In this document: piece after piece, positions 35,392 to 43,679 of the stretch | Layout: each line of letters starts with the position of its first letter | How positions within the stretch are numbered: position 1 is the first letter of the stretch | Assembly: GCF_003086895.1 (NCBI RefSeq) | Contig: NZ_CP026004.1 | Span: 2,268,731 to 2,332,730, forward strand | Reading direction: 5' to 3' | Origin: Stenotrophomonas sp. ESTM1D_MKCIP4_1 | GTDB lineage: Bacteria; Pseudomonadota; Gammaproteobacteria; Xanthomonadales; Xanthomonadaceae | DNA: 64,000 nt | Translations under genes and position numbers: made by a program | Notes under the pieces: model-generated | What the model saw: only the letters and a program-made list of their open reading frames with translations | What the model was told of the DNA's origin: nothing | Databases searched by the model: none

Positions 35392-36132
35392 CTAGCGGCA
35401 CGCTTCCGGTAACGCCGCCACTGCCGCCACCACGGCGCGCTGCATGCCCTGCCCTACGGCCGCGTCCAGTTCGCCGTGCAGGCTACCGTGCTGCCGCTGC
35501 AACTCGCCTTCGCAGATCCCGCGTACGTGCGCGCGCGCATTCGCCCGCAGCGCGCTGCAACGCCAATCCACCGGCCCCAGCGGCAGCACCGCGTAGGCCA
35601 CGCTGTTGCAGGCATTGTCCGCACGCTCAACCAGACTGCGGCCGCCAGAATCACGCGGCACGCTGCTGCGCATGGGATCGAAGTAGCTGTCGGGAAAGCT
35701 CCGCGCATACTGTTCCACATCCAGCAGGATCGGCGCCTCAGCCCCCGGCAGCTGCAGCAGCGCACCGCAGGCCGAGGCATCGGCACGGCGCTGGATGTAC
35801 TGGTAGATCGGCCGGTCCAGCCCCTGGTCCCGCGCCGTCACCGCACTGATCGCAGCCAGCACCGGCAACCCTGCACGGTTGGCCATGCGCGCCAGCACAC
35901 CCGCCTCCGCTGGCACGCAGCGATCACGTACCGTGGCTGCCAGCAGGAACACCACGTCGTCACGGAACGCGCGGTCCTCGCGCAGGTGGCGTTCGATTTC
36001 CGCCTGCCCGGGCGGCGGCGCAGGCAGCGTCGCGAAGGGAGCGCGGCTTTCCCGCGTCCGCCACGGCCACAGCATCACACCCACACCGCCCAGCAGCGCC
36101 GCGCCGACAAGCATCCAGGCGAGCCGGCGCAT
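35392..36132 (-). CDS. Hypothetical protein of the zinc operon
   Basis: 246 residues with an N-terminal membrane segment or signal anchor (about 5-22). The rest is soluble and rich in alanine and arginine, with scattered cysteines and no recognisable motif. Its ATG overlaps the stop of the DUF3299 gene upstream (TGATG), so it is the last gene of the zrgA operon. A role in the periplasmic part of zinc handling is inferred from context only. Confidence 0.75.
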   Translation of the reverse strand: MRRLAWMLVGAALLGGVGVMLWPWRTRESRAPFATLPAPPPGQAEIERHLREDRAFRDDVVFLLAATVRDRCVPAEAGVLARMANRAGLPVLAAISAVTARDQGLDRPIYQYIQRRADASACGALLQLPGAEAPILLDVEQYARSFPDSYFDPMRSSVPRDSGGRSLVERADNACNSVAYAVLPLGPVDWRCSALRANARAHVRGICEGELQRQHGSLHGELDAAVGQGMQRAVVAAVAALPEACR

Positions 36133-36800
36133 CAGCTGCCGATCGCGGTCAGGGTGGCCGCATCCACGTCATAGGACGCACTGGCAATGTCAGCATCGAA
36201 GCGCTTGATTCTCAGTCGGCCCGACAGCCGGTAAGCATCCCACAGGTTGCCCAGGGCGATGGGCGCGGCCAGGCTGACATGGATGATCTGGTTCGGTGGC
36301 GGCGGCGGCACGTGGATGCACGCACCGTAGAACGGCACGAACAAGAGCTCGTTCACCGCCCCGGCGTCATTCATGCCCAACGGCACCACGTAGCCATCCA
36401 GATCGACCTCACGACCCTCCACCGCATCCACCACCGCCGCCGAACCAAACTGCGGCGCGCGGTCGGGGCTGGAATGGTCGATGGCCGCGCCGGGCGGCGT
36501 GCCGGAGCCACTGTCATCCATCAACCCGCCGACACCGGCCATCGCGCCCATGCCACCGCCCCTGGCCATGCCGATCTGCGGGGGCGGGCGCAGGAAAGCG
36601 TCGTCCTCGGGCATCAACGCATTCCAGGCTGTGATGGCACCGGGGGCGGTGGCATCGGGCGTTTCAGCTGCAGCCTGCGGCGTCACGCCGCCCTGTGCAG
36701 CGGGCGACGCGGGTGCCGACACCGATCCGGCAACATCGCCCCCCGGTCGGCTGCAGGCCGCCAGCATCAGCAGCAGCAACGCACAGACGTTACGGTTCAT
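36132..36800 (-). CDS. DUF3299 lipoprotein, copy 2
   Basis: 222 residues with a lipoprotein signal (LLLMLAACS, Cys16). A Pro/Ala-rich linker (about 20-95) precedes a DUF3299 domain. The domain carries the family block YVVPL, then VPFYGACIHVPPPPPNQI, whose cysteine and histidines could bind metal. It overlaps the other DUF3299 gene by 11 bases. The two copies share the whole block and probably arose by tandem duplication. Confidence 0.88.
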   Translation of the reverse strand: MNRNVCALLLLMLAACSRPGGDVAGSVSAPASPAAQGGVTPQAAAETPDATAPGAITAWNALMPEDDAFLRPPPQIGMARGGGMGAMAGVGGLMDDSGSGTPPGAAIDHSSPDRAPQFGSAAVVDAVEGREVDLDGYVVPLGMNDAGAVNELLFVPFYGACIHVPPPPPNQIIHVSLAAPIALGNLWDAYRLSGRLRIKRFDADIASASYDVDAATLTAIGS

Positions 36801-37341
36801 AGGGCCTCAACGCAGCGTCGTTCATCGTGTAAGCCGAACCGGCCAGTTCATCATCCACGCGTTCGGCGCGCAGGGTACCGGCCAGGAAGAACGGCGAATA
36901 CATGTCCGGCATGCCGATCGGCCGCGACAGCCGCACATGCACGATCTGGTTCGGTGGCGGCGGCGGCACGTGGATGCAAGCGCCGTAGTACGGCACGAAC
37001 AGGAATTCGGACAGACGCCCGTCGGCGGCATTGGTCAACGGCACTACATAGCCGGGCAGGCGCACGGCGCGACCCAGCACGCTGTCGACCGTACGGAACG
37101 TCCCGAACTGCGCCATGCGCCGGTTGCCGTTGTGCTTCACTTCCGGCCCATCGCCACGCTCCAGCGCCGCCAGCTCATCGGCCGGCATCATCTGCAGCCA
37201 GTCCAGCTCCTGCTCGGCGGCGGCACCCGGCGCCATTCCGTCCTGCACAGGCAACGGCGGCAACGCCTGCACCCCGGTATCCACCGGCCGTTCGCAACCG
37301 ACCAGCACCACCACAATCGCCAGCACAAACAAAGAGCGCAT
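36790..37341 (-). CDS. DUF3299 lipoprotein, copy 1
   Basis: 183 residues with a lipoprotein signal (VVVLVGCE, Cys16). The DUF3299 domain has the same metal-friendly block as copy 2 (VPYYGACIHVPPPPPNQI) after LPGYVVPL. Such proteins accompany FtsX-type permeases in zinc-regulated operons. It starts 3 bases after the permease stop. Confidence 0.88.
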   Translation of the reverse strand: MRSLFVLAIVVVLVGCERPVDTGVQALPPLPVQDGMAPGAAAEQELDWLQMMPADELAALERGDGPEVKHNGNRRMAQFGTFRTVDSVLGRAVRLPGYVVPLTNAADGRLSEFLFVPYYGACIHVPPPPPNQIVHVRLSRPIGMPDMYSPFFLAGTLRAERVDDELAGSAYTMNDAALRPYEP

Positions 37342-37344
37342 GGT

Positions 37345-38598
37345 TCAGGCCCCCGCCGAGAGGCCGTCGGCCAGCGTGCGCCGGTACGCCAGCAGCGCCG
37401 GCACCAGCCCCGCCAGCGCACTCAATCCCAGCACGCCACCCACCCAGGCCAGTTCGCGCAGGTCCGGCCACACATGGGTGATGGACAGACCGAAGTTCGC
37501 CAGTGCCCAGCCACGCCCGGCAATGCTGGCAGCGGTCAGCACGGCCAGTGCCAATACGCAGGCGATGGCACTGGTGGCCACCGCTTCCAGTACCAGCAGG
37601 CTGGCGATGTAACCCGGCCGCGCACCGGTCGCGCGCAGTACCGCCATCTCGCGGCGGCGCTCCTGCAGGGTGGACACCAGCAGCGCCACCAGCGAAACCA
37701 GGCCCAGCAGCACCACCATCGCACTGATCAGCTGCAGCGCCCGCTCGGCGGTGCCCAGCGACTGCCAGAGCTGCTGAAGGGTCACTCCGGGCAGGATCGC
37801 CAGCAGCGCCTCGTCGGGGTAGTCATTGATGGCGCGCTGCACCGAGAACGTGGCAATCCGCGAGTTCAGGCCCAGCATGAACGCGGTTATGCTGGTCGGC
37901 TTCAGGTCAAGGTGCCGCGCCTGCTCGGCACTGACGTGCTGGCCGCGCAGCTGCACACCCGATCGCCAATCCACGTGGATGGCCTCGATCGCCGGCAGGG
38001 ACACCAGCACCGAAGAATCGACCGGCGTACCGGTACGCTGCAGCACGCCGCTGATGCGGAACGGCTTGTCAGCGTGTTTGGCCAGCGTGACGGCGGCAGT
38101 GCCATGGGCCAGCACCATCGCATCGCCCACCTGTACGCCCTGCGCACGGGCCACGTCGGCACCGACAACCGCGTCGTACAGATCATCGAAGGGCTTACCC
38201 GCTGCAAACGCCAGCGAGTGCCCGGCCCCGTAGCGGTAATGCTCGAAGTACCCCCCCGTGGTGCCGATCACCCGGTAGCCGCGCCACGAATCACCCAGCG
38301 ACAGCGGCACCGTCCACTTCACCTGCGGCAGCGTAGACAGTTCCTGGTACGACTGCCAGGACACGTTGTTGGTCGGATCACCGATATGGAACACCGCGTA
38401 CAGCAGCAGGTTCACCGGCCCCGAGCGCGCGCCGACAATCAGATCGGTACCCGACACCGTGCTGGCGAAGCCTTCGTGGGCCTGCACGCGCACCCGCTCC
38501 ACGGCCAGCAGCAGGGTCACGCTGAGGGTGATGACCAGAACAGTAAGGGACACGCTCAATGCACGGCTGCGCAGGCTCGCCCAGGCCAGGTCAAACAC
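37345..38598 (-). CDS. FtsX/LolC-like ABC transporter permease
   Basis: About 417 residues. An N-terminal helix (LSVSLTVLVITLSVTLLLAV), a large periplasmic domain (about 55-270) and three C-terminal helices give the MacB/LolCE/FtsX layout. The start is a GTG at 38598 that overlaps the ATPase gene by 8 bases; the longer open frame upstream lies inside the ATPase gene. These permeases do not usually move ions through the membrane but power periplasmic events, so the transporter may act on the DUF3299 lipoproteins or on a metal-binding partner. Confidence 0.9.
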   Translation of the reverse strand: MFDLAWASLRSRALSVSLTVLVITLSVTLLLAVERVRVQAHEGFASTVSGTDLIVGARSGPVNLLLYAVFHIGDPTNNVSWQSYQELSTLPQVKWTVPLSLGDSWRGYRVIGTTGGYFEHYRYGAGHSLAFAAGKPFDDLYDAVVGADVARAQGVQVGDAMVLAHGTAAVTLAKHADKPFRISGVLQRTGTPVDSSVLVSLPAIEAIHVDWRSGVQLRGQHVSAEQARHLDLKPTSITAFMLGLNSRIATFSVQRAINDYPDEALLAILPGVTLQQLWQSLGTAERALQLISAMVVLLGLVSLVALLVSTLQERRREMAVLRATGARPGYIASLLVLEAVATSAIACVLALAVLTAASIAGRGWALANFGLSITHVWPDLRELAWVGGVLGLSALAGLVPALLAYRRTLADGLSAGA

Positions 38599-39286
38599 GG
38601 GCGGTCCCGGCGTGGTTGATCTGCTGCAGCTGCACGACGCGGTCGAACAGCGGCTGCAGGCTGTCGTCATGGCTGACCACCACGGTCGTGGTACCCGCCG
38701 CTGCACAGTGCGTGGCCAGCAGCTGCAGGAAGGCGGTGGCCGCGTCCCGGTCGAGCGCCGAGGTTGGCTCATCGGCCAGCAGCACCTCCGGGCGGCCGAT
38801 CAACGCGCGCGCGGCGGCCACGCGCTGCTGCTGGCCCACGCTGAGCGTACCGGCACGGCGCGGCAGCAGATCCGGGTCCAGCAGCAGTGCCTGCAGCAGG
38901 CGCGCTATCTCCGCATCCACCGCGCGCCCCACACGTTCACTGCGGCGGGTTGAAAAGCGCAGGCCCAGTGCGATGTTGTCGCGCACGCTGAGGAACGGCA
39001 GCAGGTTGAACTGCTGGAAGATGACGCCCAGGTGGTCGGCGCGGAACCGGTCGCGCGCCGCTGCCTTGAGCGCGTGCACCGCCATGCCGGCCACCCGCAC
39101 TTCGCCACGCTCCGGCCGCAGCACGCCCGCCAACAGACCCAGCAGCGTGCTTTTTCCTGAGCCGCTGGCACCGCGCAGCAGCACGCTGCTGCCCGCCTCC
39201 ATCTGCAGCTTCGGAATGTCCAGCACGGTGCGCCCGCCATAGCTGAAGCGCACTTGGTCCAACGCGATCACCGCAGCGCTGCTCAT
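38591..39286 (-). CDS. LolD-like ABC transporter ATPase
   Basis: 231 residues with Walker A GASGSGKST, Q-loop FQQFNLLPF, signature LSVGQQQR and Walker B VLLADEP with the SALD D-loop. It is of the LolD/MacB group that pairs with FtsX-type permeases. Its ATG overlaps the zrgA stop (ATGA) and its end overlaps the permease start, so the three are translationally coupled. Confidence 0.95.
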   Translation of the reverse strand: MSSAAVIALDQVRFSYGGRTVLDIPKLQMEAGSSVLLRGASGSGKSTLLGLLAGVLRPERGEVRVAGMAVHALKAAARDRFRADHLGVIFQQFNLLPFLSVRDNIALGLRFSTRRSERVGRAVDAEIARLLQALLLDPDLLPRRAGTLSVGQQQRVAAARALIGRPEVLLADEPTSALDRDAATAFLQLLATHCAAAGTTTVVVSHDDSLQPLFDRVVQLQQINHAGTARV

Positions 39287-39825
39287 GGCCCCAGCACCAC
39301 GCGCAGGTTGTCGGCGTTCAGCACGGTGCGGCCCTGCCCGGCGGACGTGGCCGTGTTGACGATCACCTCATGCAGGTTCGGGAACGCCTTCGGCAGCGAC
39401 AGCACCAGCACGCGCAGTGCGGCGGGATTGGCGCACTGGTAGCGCAGCTGCGCGGTGAAGCCCGCATGTGTGTGCTGCGCGGGCGAAGCGGTCGTCGCCG
39501 TTGTCTGGCGCGGGGCAAAACCGTCGGCGCGGGCATCACGGGCCAGCGGCACGCACTGGGCCGCAGTGGGCAGGGTCAACCAGTCAGCGCGCTTCAGGCT
39601 GGCCAGCGCAGCGTCCAGCGCGGCTTGCTCGCTGGCATTGGCCGGCGCTCGCTCGAAATCCAGGATACCGATACCGGGTGCCTGCAGGGCCAGTTCAAGC
39701 GTGCCCTGGTCCAGCGCAACATCGACGGTGGCTTGGCCATGTACATGGGGCCCCACGTGGCGCACGTCACGCGCGTGCACGGCCGGGGCGGCCAACATGA
39801 GGAACAACAGAGCAGATTTCTTCAT
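39283..39825 (-). CDS. zrgA: Zinc-regulated DUF2796 protein (ZrgA type)
   Basis: 180 residues with a signal peptide (1-18, ending VHA). The mature N-terminus is histidine-rich (RHVGPHVHGQA), with another His pair in AQHTHAG, a likely metal-binding surface. This is the DUF2796/ZrgA family found with ABC genes in zinc-regulated uptake loci; the Vibrio cholerae Zrg system is the precedent I recall. It heads a six-gene operon that begins at a Zur-like box 16 bases upstream of the ATG. Confidence 0.88.
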   Translation of the reverse strand: MKKSALLFLMLAAPAVHARDVRHVGPHVHGQATVDVALDQGTLELALQAPGIGILDFERAPANASEQAALDAALASLKRADWLTLPTAAQCVPLARDARADGFAPRQTTATTASPAQHTHAGFTAQLRYQCANPAALRVLVLSLPKAFPNLHEVIVNTATSAGQGRTVLNADNLRVVLGP

Positions 39826-39841
39826 CGGGGGAGGCTCGCAG

Positions 39842-39856
39842 TGTTACTATGTAACA
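39842..39856. promoter_or_regulatory. Zur-like operator between zrgA and merC-like genes
   Basis: TGTTA-CTATG-TAACA, a perfect 15-bp inverted repeat in the 33-base gap between two divergent genes. The same architecture occurs at 42686-42700. It fits the TGTTA/TAACA half-sites of Zur boxes and could control both directions. Confidence 0.78.
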
Positions 39857-39858
39857 TT

Positions 39859-40335
39859 ATGGACCACATCCCCACGCTCCCCGCAAGAGCCCTGTCCCAG
39901 CCGCCAGCTTCGGCACGCTGGCATCCCCGTCTCGACCTGGCCGGCGCCTGGCTGTCACTGGCCTGCGCCGCACACTGCATTACGCTGCCCCTGCTGCTGG
40001 CCTTCGTGCCAACGGCGATGATGGCGCTGCGCTCGTTCCAGCACCCGGCCCATGGCGCAATGACCGCACTGCTCGTCATGTCGCGATGGGAATGGGTGTT
40101 CGCCCTGGTGGCTTCCACTGTGGCCATGGCCAGCACGGCCTCCGGCGGGCGCCGGCACCACAACGGTTGGCCCTTCTGGTTGGCCGCCTGTGGCGCCACC
40201 GCACTGTTGGCGTCCTCGCTGTACCTGCCACTGAAGGAATCGCTGGTCTGGCACGGCATGGCAACGGCCTGCGGCGGTGTGCTGCTGGCCAGCGCGCACC
40301 TCCTCAACCGCCGGGCGCTGCACCGCGCCCGGTAA
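39859..40335 (+). CDS. MerC-domain membrane protein
   Basis: 158 residues with four hydrophobic segments. The MerC signature AGAWLSLACAAHCITLPLLL has the paired small residues and Cys-Ala-Ala-His-Cys that bind metal in MerC. The Zur-like box is immediately upstream and leaves almost no leader, so it is probably induced when zinc is low. Metal uptake is the obvious inference. Confidence 0.88.
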   Translation: MDHIPTLPARALSQPPASARWHPRLDLAGAWLSLACAAHCITLPLLLAFVPTAMMALRSFQHPAHGAMTALLVMSRWEWVFALVASTVAMASTASGGRRHHNGWPFWLAACGATALLASSLYLPLKESLVWHGMATACGGVLLASAHLLNRRALHRAR

Positions 40336-40434
40336 TGCCGGCCAGCGGCCGGCTCTACCCCGCCATGATCGTTCCTGCCGGCCAGCGGCCGGCACTACCC
40401 TGTTTCCCCCGGTAGTGCCGGCCGCTGGCCGGCA
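40336..40434. repeat. Cluster of three GTAG-headed REP palindromes
   Basis: Three copies with the same core: 40336-40359 and 40376-40399 (ending CTAC, so on the minus strand) and 40412-40434 (starting GTAG, plus strand). The core is GCCGGCC-ag/gc-GGCCGGC. They fill the convergent gap between the MerC-like and TonB receptor genes and may form strong hairpins. Confidence 0.85.
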
Positions 40435-40440
40435 AGGTGC

Positions 40441-42633
40441 TCAGAACCGGTACCCCACCTCGGCGCCCACGATGCGCGGATGATCCACCGGACCGTAGTA
40501 GTTGCCGTCACGACCGAACGCCAGATTGTCGAAGATCAGGCCATTGATCCGTCGCTTGTCGGTCAGGTTCTGCACGAACACCCGTGTGCTCCACGGGCCC
40601 GTTTCGTATCCCACCTGCAGCCCCAGCACCACCACCGCCGGCTGGAACGCGCGATTGCGCTCATCCAGTGCGCTGGAACCGGTGAACTGCGATTCCACCC
40701 GCGCGTACAGGCCCGACGCGAACTGGTAACGCGCCGCCAGATAGCCGGTGTAGTGCGGGGTCAGCTTGACCCGCTTGCCGGCCAGGTTCTCATCCGCGCT
40801 GACCCACAGCTTGGTGTACTTCGCATCCACGTAGCCTGCGTTGGCCATCAGGCTCAAGCCTGGCAGCACCTCGAACACGCCCTCCAGCTCGGCACCGCGC
40901 GAACGGATCGAAGCATCCGAACCCACATAGTCCGACGAGATCGGGCGGCCATCGGCATCGGTGGCCACCTGGATTTCCTGCCAGTTGTCCGAGGTGATGT
41001 GGAACAGCGCCCCCCCGATGTGCCCGCGGCCTCCTGCCAGATTCATCTTGAAGCCCAGCTCGTGGCTCCACATGCGTTCGGATTCGTAGCGCAGCACTTT
41101 GTCGTTGACCACATCGCTCTGCGCGGCCGCCAGGTTGAAGCCCCCGGGAATGTAGCCCTTGGCCGAGGCGGCATAGAAGGACAGATCATCGCTGGCGTCG
41201 TAGCGCAGGGAAACGCGCGGCAGCGTGGCCGAGAAGGTATGCGCCAGCGCGGCATCGCGATACATCACCAGGCCGCCGGCACCCAGGTCCAGCGCGCCGG
41301 CCCGCTGTTCGGTGGATCGGCGCGCCTGTTCGTGGCGCAGGCCGGCACTGGCCGTCAGCTGCGGCAGCGCCGGGAAGGTGTAGCTGGCGGTGGCGAACAC
41401 GCTGTAATCCTCGCCCTTGGAGGTCTGCCGTGGCGCCAGGTTGTAACTGTCCAGGCCACGAACAGCCGGGCCGACGAACGTGCCAAGGTTGGAATCCTTG
41501 TCCGTGCGGTAGGTCGCCACGCCGGCCATCCACGTGAGCGCCTGGTCGCTGGGCGAACTGAAGCGCGCCTCGGCCGTCCAGTCGTTCTTCTTGTCATAGA
41601 TGCGCCCCGCCAAAGCGGAACTGGCGGTCATGTCGAAGTCGTAGCCTGCCGACATCACCTCCTCGCCCCGGTAGGACGTCGCAACGTCCAGGGTACCGGC
41701 CTGCAGCTGCCACTGCGCGCTCAGGCCCGCCACCGTCTCATCCTTTTCGGTGCGCTTGGGCGCATCGTTGATGTAGGTGAACTCGCCCGCCGCGCGGCCA
41801 CCGTTGAGGGCGCTGCCATAGGTGCGGTTGTACAGACCGGTATCCAGCGGCAGGTACTCGTACTCGAACATGCCCGGTGCACGCGTGCGCAGGTGGTAGG
41901 CCAGTGCGTTCACCGACACGTAATCGCTGGGACGCCAGCGCAGCTTGCCCTGCAGGTAGCCTTCGTCCACTCTGCCGCGCGCACCCGAAGGGGTCAGGTT
42001 CTTCAGGTAGGCATCTTCCTGCGAACCCATGAAGGCCAGCGACCCGGTCAGCGCCCCTTCCTTCGTCAACGGTCCGGACAGGAAGCCATCCAGCGCCGTG
42101 CCGCCCCCGTTACCAAACCAGGTGTGGCGCAGGTTCACCTCGCCTTCCGTGGCATCTGACGGGCCGCGTGTGCGCACCAGCACCAGGCCCGATTCACTGT
42201 TGGCGCCGTATAACGTGCCCTGCGGCCCACGCAGCACTTCCACCGATTCCACCTGGTTGAGCACGGCATTGCTGAGTTCGCGGAACGGAATGCCATCGAT
42301 GTACACCGAGGCACGGTTGACCAGGAATGGGTTGGACTCGATGCCGCGGATGGAGATGAACATGTTGCTCAGCTGGCCCATCACGTTGAACTTGACGTTG
42401 GGCGCCAGCTTGTCCAGGTCACGGAACTCGGTGACACCGGCCTGCTGCAGCGCTTCGCGATCGAGCACGGTGACCGACAGATCGCTTTTCAGATAGGGCG
42501 TATCACGCTTGGAACCGGTCACCGTCACTCCGTCCAGGGTGGTGGCGGCATCCTTCTGCTGTGCATGGGCGGGCAGGACGGGAACAAGCAATGACGCCGC
42601 GACCAGCGCAGCGGACGATACGGGGGCTTTCAA
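40441..42633 (-). CDS. TonB-dependent receptor, predicted zinc-regulated
   Basis: About 730 residues. Signal peptide ends at LPAHA. A plug domain follows (SDLSVTVLDREALQQAGVTEFRDLDKLAPNV), then a 22-strand-type barrel ending in GAEVGYRF. I place the start at a TTG (42633) with a GAGAGG site in front and a normal signal peptide; the ATG at 42681 would put the ribosome site on the Zur-like box. The operator next to it implies a metal or metallophore ligand. No biosynthesis gene for a metallophore is in the window. Confidence 0.9.
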   Translation of the reverse strand: MKAPVSSAALVAASLLVPVLPAHAQQKDAATTLDGVTVTGSKRDTPYLKSDLSVTVLDREALQQAGVTEFRDLDKLAPNVKFNVMGQLSNMFISIRGIESNPFLVNRASVYIDGIPFRELSNAVLNQVESVEVLRGPQGTLYGANSESGLVLVRTRGPSDATEGEVNLRHTWFGNGGGTALDGFLSGPLTKEGALTGSLAFMGSQEDAYLKNLTPSGARGRVDEGYLQGKLRWRPSDYVSVNALAYHLRTRAPGMFEYEYLPLDTGLYNRTYGSALNGGRAAGEFTYINDAPKRTEKDETVAGLSAQWQLQAGTLDVATSYRGEEVMSAGYDFDMTASSALAGRIYDKKNDWTAEARFSSPSDQALTWMAGVATYRTDKDSNLGTFVGPAVRGLDSYNLAPRQTSKGEDYSVFATASYTFPALPQLTASAGLRHEQARRSTEQRAGALDLGAGGLVMYRDAALAHTFSATLPRVSLRYDASDDLSFYAASAKGYIPGGFNLAAAQSDVVNDKVLRYESERMWSHELGFKMNLAGGRGHIGGALFHITSDNWQEIQVATDADGRPISSDYVGSDASIRSRGAELEGVFEVLPGLSLMANAGYVDAKYTKLWVSADENLAGKRVKLTPHYTGYLAARYQFASGLYARVESQFTGSSALDERNRAFQPAVVVLGLQVGYETGPWSTRVFVQNLTDKRRINGLIFDNLAFGRDGNYYGPVDHPRIVGAEVGYRF

Positions 42634-42685
42634 GGGAGACCTCTCGAGGAACGGACAGGTGCCTGGCGGAAAGGCTGGCACGACT

Positions 42686-42700
42686 TGTTATGATGTAACA
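42686..42700. promoter_or_regulatory. Zur-like operator upstream of the TonB receptor
   Basis: TGTTA-TGATG-TAACA, 15 bp, same half-sites and spacing as the box at 39842-39856. It lies between the receptor gene and the divergent AraC-type regulator gene, 52 bases from the proposed TTG start. Confidence 0.78.
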
Positions 42701-42756
42701 CTCGCCCGAGTCGACCACTCCATTCCTGCCACTGCTGCTCCATTCCCGGAACCGCC

Positions 42757-43599
42757 ATGCCCACCCTCGCCGCCCGCCTGCAGCATGAAACCGGCCACCT
42801 CACGATGGGCACCTGCAGCAGCGACGATGGCAGCATCGTGCTGCTGCGGCATCGCTTCACAGCGAGTGAAGGCGAGATGGGACACCCGCACCAGCTGCGC
42901 CTTGGCCTCGTCTGTGCCGGCGGTGGCCCCCTGCTGCAACGCACCGCGCTGGGCAGCTTGCAGGCGTGCTGGCGGCCGGGCCAGTTCAACCTTGTGTTGC
43001 CCGGTGATGCCGGTCACTACGCCAGCCCCACCGTGGACCTGCTGGGCATCGCCATCGATACCCAGCTGCATCCCCAGCACTTGGGGTTGATGAAGCACCT
43101 GCTGCCGTTGGCCGCGCGACTGCACGAGGATCCGGTGGTGGCTGCGGTCCTGCACGCCTTGTGGTCGAGCGCCCAGGTCCATGGGTGCCTGCCGGGCTTT
43201 CTGCAGCATGGCAGCGACGTGCTGCTGCACCGGCTCGGCCAGTTGGCCGGGCAGGCGCCGATGCCCTCGCCCACGTCTGCACCCTTGTCAGCGCGGCGGC
43301 TGCGCCTGCTGGAGGAGTACATCGATGCGCATCGGGCAGATCCGCTGGATGTCGCAGCGCTTGCTGCGTCCGTGGGGATGCAGGTCTCCGCATTCGGCCG
43401 TTCCCTGCGCGCAACCAGCGGCCAGACACCCTATGCATTCCTGACGCGACGGCGCATGCACTGGGCCGCAGACGCATTGGCGCAGGGCCGTGCGGTAACC
43501 GAAGTGGCCCTCGCAGCCGGCTATGCCAACCCCAGCAAGTTCAGCGCCGCATTCCGCCGGATGATGGGATGCGCACCACGTGCCTGGACGCGAAGGTAG
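42757..43599 (+). CDS. AraC-family transcriptional regulator
   Basis: 280 residues. The C-terminal 100 residues carry two helix-turn-helix motifs (DVAALAASVGMQVSAFGRSLRATSGQ and VTEVALAAGYANPSKFSAAFRRMMG). The N-terminal part is a ligand-binding domain with no named match. It is divergent from the TonB receptor across the Zur-like box, so it probably senses the receptor's ligand and controls the receptor, as is common for metallophore receptors. Confidence 0.92.
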   Translation: MPTLAARLQHETGHLTMGTCSSDDGSIVLLRHRFTASEGEMGHPHQLRLGLVCAGGGPLLQRTALGSLQACWRPGQFNLVLPGDAGHYASPTVDLLGIAIDTQLHPQHLGLMKHLLPLAARLHEDPVVAAVLHALWSSAQVHGCLPGFLQHGSDVLLHRLGQLAGQAPMPSPTSAPLSARRLRLLEEYIDAHRADPLDVAALAASVGMQVSAFGRSLRATSGQTPYAFLTRRRMHWAADALAQGRAVTEVALAAGYANPSKFSAAFRRMMGCAPRAWTRR

Positions 43600-43618
43600 C
43601 AACGCCCGCACTCGGCAG

Positions 43619-43637
43619 TGCCGGCCGCTGGCCGGCA
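43619..43637 (+). repeat. REP palindrome
   Basis: TGCCGGCC-gct-GGCCGGCA, the same core as the 40336-40434 cluster, in the convergent gap after the AraC gene. Confidence 0.7.
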
Positions 43638-43679
43638 GGATGCTGGCCATGCACCACCCGCCGTCGAACAAACACGACG

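Noticed and set aside
36481..38619. 712-codon plus-strand frame opposite the zinc operon
   Set aside because: It is antisense to the DUF3299 and permease genes, is very rich in His, Gln and Arg as expected of a GC-rich shadow frame, and has no recognisable domain.
40480..42159. 559-codon plus-strand frame inside the TonB receptor gene
   Set aside because: Antisense shadow of a well-supported receptor gene; its composition is that of a complement frame.
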